Assembly: GCA_016808115.1 (NCBI GenBank)
Contig: JAEQBH010000132.1
Span: forward strand, 62,001-126,000
Direction: 5' to 3'
Source: Tetrastigma voinierianum
Lineage: Eukaryota; Streptophyta; Magnoliopsida; Vitales; Vitaceae
DNA length: 64,000 bases
Of the stretch, positions 58,515 through 64,000 are shown one piece after another. The translations under genes were made by a program, and so were the position numbers. The stretch's first letter is position 1, and each line of letters opens with the position of its first letter. The notes beneath the pieces were generated by a model. That model was not told the origin of the DNA. It did no database searches and saw only the letters and a program-made list of their open reading frames with translations.

Positions 58515-58706
58515 GGGTCTAGGGTCACTTTCGGGTAAAAATCCCAGACAGAACTTGGACACTGATAAAGTGCTACTGTTGAACTTCTAATGGCCGTAAC
58601 TTTTTATCCGTAAGTCGGATTGTGACGTTCATACAAATACATGAACTTCGTGTCGGCGGGCACGAAATGGTGTCTTAGTTAACCTAAAACTATTCCTCCT
58701 GAAAAA

Positions 58707-58776
58707 AGTCAAACTTGATCAACTTGGTCAATCTTGGTCCAACTTAGTCAAACTTGGTCAAACTTGGTAAACTACG
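58707..58776 (-). promoter_or_regulatory. 10-bp-phased W-box array in S2
   Basis: Plus strand has about seven 10-base units of AACTTGGTCA type. The complement gives four perfect TTGAC[CT] W-boxes at 58712, 58731, 58751 and 58761 (descending strand), spaced 10-20 bases, upstream of the TATA box. Confidence 0.7.
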
Positions 58777-58801
58777 TATTATTTAGTACGAGGTCATTAC
58801 A

Positions 58802-59019
58802 TATTTCCTCGTAATACATGAAATTACGAACTATCTCGAATTGATAGAATTATTTGGGTAGCTAATTTTCTGAGGCGATTCCAATGGTGCAATGGATTTT
58901 GTCATCGAGATCTAGAAAAATCCCAATTTTTCTTTGGATTGTCAGGTAAATAGTTTTGTCTTAGTTTTGCCCCCTTTTTATCTGAAAATTTTAAATTTAA
59001 AATTTTCACAGGTTTTACA
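58802..59019 (-). repeat. L3 second part
   Basis: Aligns with the LTR starts of L1 and L2: TTTCCTCG, GAGATCTAGAAAAATCCCAA, TTTTCTTTGGATT, AAAATTTTCACAGGTTTTAC. LTR start TGTAAAACC on the minus strand at 59019. Confidence 0.8.
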
Positions 59020-60590
59020 GGATGTCAATAAGATAAATTTGTGTATTAATTTCATGGACCATGTAGATTAAATTTGTTTCCATCAAAAGTTGATGTTTAA
59101 GTCAAGATTGTGACTAAAGTTTATTCGAATAAAGTTTGTCATCATTATCGATACTAGCAGACTCGGGAAATTGCTCAGAGCGTCATTACATGAAACTTAG
59201 TTCAAGGGGCTAGATTGCGTCGAAAGTGTTCTTATAACTCGGTAAGAGTAACTTAAGGTACAAGCATAGTCCATAACAAAAATAAAATAAGAATTATTTA
59301 AATAGCTTATATAAAAGTAAATGAGAATTTATCTGGTAGGCCAGACTCAAGTATTACAAGGGTAGGGTTTTTACGGGAGATCTCAAACTCGAGTTCCACT
59401 GTAAAAACAAAATGCTACTTAAATGGTACAAGGGTGAAAGGGGTTACGAGAGATCTTAGAGTCCATCGCCATTGTGAAAACAAAGTGCTACAACAATGTA
59501 TGTAATGACGAGACAAAAAAACAAAGTGCTATAACAATTACGTGGCAAAACGGAGCCACGTATGAATGAAATCAACAAAGGCAAGAAAAGCCAGTAAGAC
59601 CAAAATCATATGTTCAATGTTACAGAGCAAAAACAAAAAAAAAAAGAAAAAGAAAAGAAAGATCTGAATCTACGTGGCTGGAAATTATAGTTTGATTAAT
59701 TATACATATATAAGTACACGTAAAATAGTTAAAATAATATGTGCATGTATGTCGGTTAGTGATCACTGATGAGTGGAGTCAGAATTGAGCAGCTCTGATC
59801 ACTGACCCTACAGATTTCAATGAGCACTGGATGGACTATACTAGGCAAAGGCCATCATCATGTCGATTATTTTTGTGGCAAACTAAACACAGCAAGTGTA
59901 GGTGATATTATACTAAATAAATTAAATATTTGTCCATTCATCATGTCAAAATTTTTTTTTTCTCTGAACTTTTTCCCTTTTAATTTACTGTGTGATGCAA
60001 GTAGGATCGCAGATGCCAGCAAGAGGATATAGAAATCAATCCAAGGGATATCATGGTATGAAAATACCTATTACTATTAACCACCATAAAAAATGACCTA
60101 ATTCATTAGGAATATATGAGTAACCTTAATATAATCATGAATCAAAAGTTATTATTAACAACTTTAACACAAAATCAATATTCTCTAAATATTTAAAAAT
60201 AACACAATTAAGTTGTTTGGTGAAATCATGACTACTTGATAACCTTAAATCATAACTCACCATAGGTTAAATTTGGTGTGTAACCTTAGAGATCCTATAC
60301 ACACTATAAAAATCTCATCTTGATAACCAAAACTAATCATCTCTCCAATAAGGAGGCAGAGCACTATAACCTCAACTGGGTTACATAAAGTTAGGAATTA
60401 GATATGAACAAGTCATCTAATGCAGATAAGGCATGTATAATGTAAAATATGCATGCAAAAGTACTTTCAAAATATAATGCATAGGAAATGGTAAAGACGA
60501 AATGAATTAAAACTTCATTAAATAAATACAAAAATTGTGTATATTATGGTGTGGTTTGCTAAAATTAATTTGTTGACATGAACTTGATTT
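59020..60590. other. AT-rich DNA without recognised genes; right flank of the array
   Basis: 59020-59110 continues the sequence interrupted by the array (see 36424). Farther on, the block GGTTACGAGAGATCTTAGAG with 'AAAACAAAATGCTAC' and 'AAAACAAAGTGCTAC' repeats occurs at 59350-59530. No coding frame recognised. Confidence 0.5.
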
Positions 60591-60862
60591 TTAGGTTATG
60601 TTTGGCTCCAGTTTTTAAAAATACAGAGAACAAAAAAAAAACTATTATTATTCTCTAAAGACTGTTATTTTTATTTGAATTTAGTATTTTTTATGTTTTT
60701 TGTGTTTTCAAAAAAAAAAAAAAAAACTGAGAATGTTTTTTGTGTTTTTTTTGTTTCCCTTATTTTAAAAAAAAAAAGAAAAAATTTCAAAAAACTATAA
60801 ACGGTCCTTATCCATATACTTTTTAAGATAGGCAACTATAAATGACCCAAACATGGAGTCAA
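60591..60862. mobile_element. MITE candidate
   Basis: AT-rich, about 270 bp, with imperfect inverted ends: GTTATGTTTGGCTCC (60594) and GACCCAAACATGGAGT (60846; complement ACTCCATGTTTGGGTC). Interior is mostly A and T runs. No transposase. Confidence 0.3.
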
Positions 60863-61196
60863 AGCCAAGTGAATCCAAAATTTTCTTGATAAATTAAAGT
60901 AACAAGATATGACAGAAGATACACTACAAATGTTTGACATAAATTGGCTGCCTTGGTAGACCTGACATGAACATTGAATTAAATGAATTAAATTGGCTGC
61001 CTTGAAAATAATGTCATTTAGTTTCCCTCACATCTTATTCAAAGCTAATTTAATAGATATAAATTGCATTATCCACATGACACTACATGACTCATGACAA
61101 TGGAGTAAGCTTCTTTTTCCTTATAAATATATCATTTTGGAAGACATTCAATAATCTGATTTTTCTTCATATATGATATTAATTCATTTTGAGGAA

Positions 61197-61310
61197 ATTG
61201 CAAAGGCCTTTACTGCCTTTTCGAAGCAACTTGGTTCATGGCTGACAACGCATCATGACCCATAATTAATTTGTTTCCATCAATAATTAATGCTTAGAGA
61301 AGATTATGGA
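61197..61310. repeat. Copy of the locus interrupted by the tandem array
   Basis: Uninterrupted counterpart of 36424-36485 plus 59020-59110 (shared CAACTTGGTTC and TTTGTTTCCATC blocks). Confidence 0.5.
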
Positions 61311-61359
61311 GTTTAATGTCAAAATAATTTATTTTTAAAAAAGATACCTATGTAAATTT

Positions 61360-61645
61360 TTTTTTCAAAATAATCACAAATTTTTTTTCTTTTTGTATTT
61401 TGAAAACCACTGGACCTTTCACGATTTAAAAAAAAATCACATTTAAAATAAATGATTTCAAAAATTAACCTTAAAAATAATCTAAGTTGAGTAAATACAA
61501 TTTTAAAATAACCTTTAAATAAGTAATTAGCGAATCGCGTTCTTGATCATTCAAATTATGATTAATGATTGCGATTTTTAAAAACACAAAAGATTAGTTT
61601 AATAGTGTTGAAGTATTTTCTTTAAAAAAATGAATTATTTTGATA
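61360..61645. repeat. Hairpin-rich dispersed repeat, copy 3
   Basis: AAATTATGATTAATGATTGC-GATTTTT and the trailing TTAAAAAAATGAATTATTTT match copies at 7585-7800 and, inverted, 2925-3145. More decayed. Confidence 0.4.
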
Positions 61646-61685
61646 TTTTGAATCAAGTCCTTTTCTGTTTGGTTAAAAGTTTACA

Positions 61686-64000
61686 TGTCACGTGAAACCC
61701 ACCCCAACAGGGGCATGTTTGTCAGTCACCTGGCGTAATTGAAGGTTGAAGTGTGAAAACGATACCAGCCCTTCTTATATTTAGTTTTTGTCCAATTACC
61801 AATATATTCAGAGTAAATGCAACCTTCTAAATTCATAAATTCTCCAAATTCAAAATTTCATGCCGATAAAAATTACTTCTAAATATTAAAATCTCAATTA
61901 TGCATGTCATATAAAGTTGTTCAGAATCTAACAATATTTGAAATCTCTCAAATCCAACTTTGTACTAATATAAAAAGGAATGTTCATCCAAGTGACTTTC
62001 TCAATTAACTTTCAAACAACATTTCACATAAAACATGAACTTATGAGTTCAGCATGATCAACTTATAAAGTTCTAATCAAATCCTAATGATGACGAATCT
62101 CAACCTATGCATCATCTTTAGGAAACTAAAAGTACACAATATATCGCTTGAATGGGAGTGAGCTAAAGCTCAGTAAATACTAGCTCTGGTTCATGGATCA
62201 AAAAGTTTTCAATCATATAACAAATAGGAGATGTTTTTCATTAAAACTTTTGATTCAAAAATAAGTTGGAACATTAACAAAATATACTTTAAAACATTCT
62301 CACATCCATTTCAAATCAGTTTCATATCAAATGTGATCCAAACAATTTCATATCAAATTTCGATTCAAACACTTTCATATCAAATCCAAAATCAAATACA
62401 TTTTAAATATATTTTTCTCTGGTCATCAAATATCAAATGGTGCCAGTGAATTTCAAATGGGTGGCTGGCCGCCGGTGTTCCTTTAGGTGGAATGGAACCA
62501 AACACTACTAGTACTAGTAACCTCTAGCAAACCCCTGGAAGCAGAGAGTTCCAAATCAATTACATTCCCCACCCGAAAATGTAGGAGCCAACTATTATAT
62601 CCACGTTGACAATGGCCAAATAGTGTCGCTGTATATCCGTTGACAAGGGGCCAAATAGTGTCAGCTTATTATTCCGTTGACCAGGGCGAACTAGCAGTCA
62701 AATATTTCATTCCAAGCGTTCAAATTATAAAATATCCATATCTCCACATTTTCTTTGCTAAACAAAACAAATCTAGTCTGATCATACAAAACTATTTTTT
62801 TATCCATGGTTAATCAAATAAATAAAAAAGTAAAACTTTTCATAAACAAGATTATATATAATTCAATTAAAACAATTCTCATCCTCCAAATGAAGTAAAA
62901 ATAAACAATTTTCTTTTAAAAAATGCGCATTAATATCACTTACGTACATATATATATATATAAATATTAATTTTTGAAAAGTTGTATTAAAATCTCTTAC
63001 CTCAAGGAGTACTCAAAAGCTTTGAAAGAGCTGTCAGAAGAATTTCTATAATGAAATATTTATATAAATAATAGAAGAAACTACATCATTATATTTATTC
63101 TTAAAAACTTTCCTAATTTGATATTCTTAACAATTATATTATTTTTGTTCTACAAACATATTGACCTTAGCTATTTCCAAATGATAACTATTTGGAATTA
63201 CAGTAGTTTACAAATTTTATAAAACTTATATTCATACGGATCTTATTTTAATAATTTATTTATTTTATGCTCTTAATCAGTGTCTTTACTAGAAAAGGAA
63301 ATAATATTAATATTATTTTACAAATTATATTATTACACAATACTACGTCTATTTTCTCAATTATCATACTTGACAACAAGTATTATTAACGAATCTTATT
63401 TCTATAATTGCTAAATAAATTTATTCTAATCATATTCATATCTATTAGATACTAATCCTTATTAAAATATTTACTTGCCAAAATATATATCTTTAAATAC
63501 TTATCAAATACAAATGTTTATCTGAAATTGGCCTTTTCAAATTTCTTGTTGTTTTATATTCTTTTACTTTAATTTTATCCTTAAATACTTTTTCATTCTC
63601 TTTCAAAATAATTTCAATATGACTCACCAATCCTTATTTTATTTTATTTCTAAAAAGCGAAAGTGTAATCTGATCTCTACCCTTCAACCCGAGGGGTTGA
63701 TCATGAAAGAATTAAAGAGTACCATCAAAAGAAATCTGAAAAGTAAAATAAGGAAGATCTTGCCTAGTAATTGTTTCTTCAAACCTAGATCAAGCCGTCG
63801 TCATACAGAATTCTACCACTTGAGAGAGAAATTCAAAAAAAATATAAATGATTTCTTTTCTTACTCCAATTTATACCTAATTATCTATTAAGAAGTTACC
63901 TTTTTACCTTCTTTTTCATTAATTTATACCTATTATGATTTGTCATTCTTACCTCTTTCATGTCATTAAATTAATTGATACCTTATAATTTGTCGTTATC
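61686..64000 (-). mobile_element. Unassigned LTR-like sequence, truncated by the window end
   Basis: Plus strand starts TGTCACGTGAAACCCACCCC, which on the minus strand is an LTR-type end (GGGGTGGGTTTCACGTGACA). The interior includes GAGCTAAAGCTCAGTAAATA (62160), a motif seen in many chromovirus LTRs, a CATATCAAAT-rich repeat (62310-62400) and a 34-37 bp tandem repeat (62605-62715). A 90-codon frame at 63619-63891 is not recognised. No second LTR or coding domain is in view. Confidence 0.4.
62605..62715. repeat. 34-37 bp tandem repeat, 3 units
   Basis: Units GTTGACAATGGCCAAATAGT, GTTGACAAGGGGCCAAATAG and GTTGACCAGGGCGAACTAGC start at 62605, 62639 and 62676. Each starts with GTTGAC, a W-box core. 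Confidence 0.8.

Larger units (their letters stand above)
55992..58801 (-). mobile_element. S2: solo LTR in L3
   Basis: The minus strand begins TGTAATGACCTCGTACTAAA and ends CCTGTCCCA. Flanks are TGTTT (55986-55990) and TATTT (58802-58806), a possible target duplication with one mismatch, and L3 continues on both sides. No coding domain. It has a W-box array near its start, a TATA box at 58507-58514 and a G-box minisatellite at 56797-57222. Confidence 0.7.
36486..59019 (-). mobile_element. Tandem chromovirus array L1-E2-L2-E3-L3 (Tekay/Del-like)
   Basis: Three direct LTRs with two internal regions between them, all on the minus strand: L1 36486-39071, E2 internal 39072-42849, L2 42850-45349, E3 internal 45350-53627, L3 53628-59019. 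L2 has a primer site on one side and a purine tract on the other, so it serves as 5' LTR of E2 and 3' LTR of E3. Both internals are about 3.8 kb once the insertion S1 is removed and both lack gag. L3 is split by the solo LTR S2. Both outer flanks match one locus at 61197-61300. Confidence 0.8.

Overview
This window is nuclear DNA from a flowering plant, probably a eudicot. It carries exon-intron relics of Bet v 1/PR-10 genes, a receptor-like LRR relic, plant-type LTR retrotransposons of the chromovirus (Tekay/Del-like), Athila-like and Ty1/copia groups, tRNA-derived SINE-like copies and long (AT)n tracts. I found no intact host protein gene. Every recognisable coding stretch is broken by frameshifts, stops or insertions, so the region is gene-poor, TE-packed heterochromatin. 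All family assignments come from reading the sequence; no alignment or database search was run.

Left part (1-10.3 kb): relics of a PR-10 cluster. Copy A is on the minus strand and is cut by the window edge. Copies B (5485-6685) and C (from 8075) are on the plus strand. Between them lie a TRIM-like miniature element, two SINE-like copies, hairpin-rich repeats, a gypsy gag/protease relic and a 57-repeat (AT)n tract. An LRR receptor-like protein fragment (9.44-10.28 kb) ends where a minus-strand copia element starts.

Middle (10.3-34.6 kb): a nested stack. The minus-strand copia element is split into three pieces (10282-10677, 22016-22560, 32828-32892). A plus-strand chromovirus, E1 (10678-22015), sits in its LTR region. 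A minus-strand Athila-like element, X2 (22561-32827), sits in its RNase H region. E1 is itself interrupted inside its reverse transcriptase by X1 (14466-17793), a solo-LTR-like relative of X2 with GTATTC target duplications. X1 carries a full tRNA-Asp copy including CCA. A plus-strand copia relic follows.

Right part (36.5-59.0 kb): a tandem minus-strand chromovirus array, LTR-internal-LTR-internal-LTR (L1, E2, L2, E3, L3). E3 is split by a 4.5 kb non-coding LTR-like insertion, S1, full of minisatellites. L3 is split by a 2.8 kb solo LTR, S2, with a 10-bp-phased W-box array and a G-box minisatellite. The rest (59-64 kb) is AT-rich, with a MITE candidate and an unassigned LTR-like tail.

The most unusual signals are regulatory or structural. 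They are arrays of the palindrome GTCGCGAC just upstream of TATA boxes in three related LTRs, a complete tRNA primer copy in an LTR-derived insertion, primer-binding-site-like units repeated inside X2 LTRs, and pol-containing chromoviruses that share the same leader and the same absence of gag.
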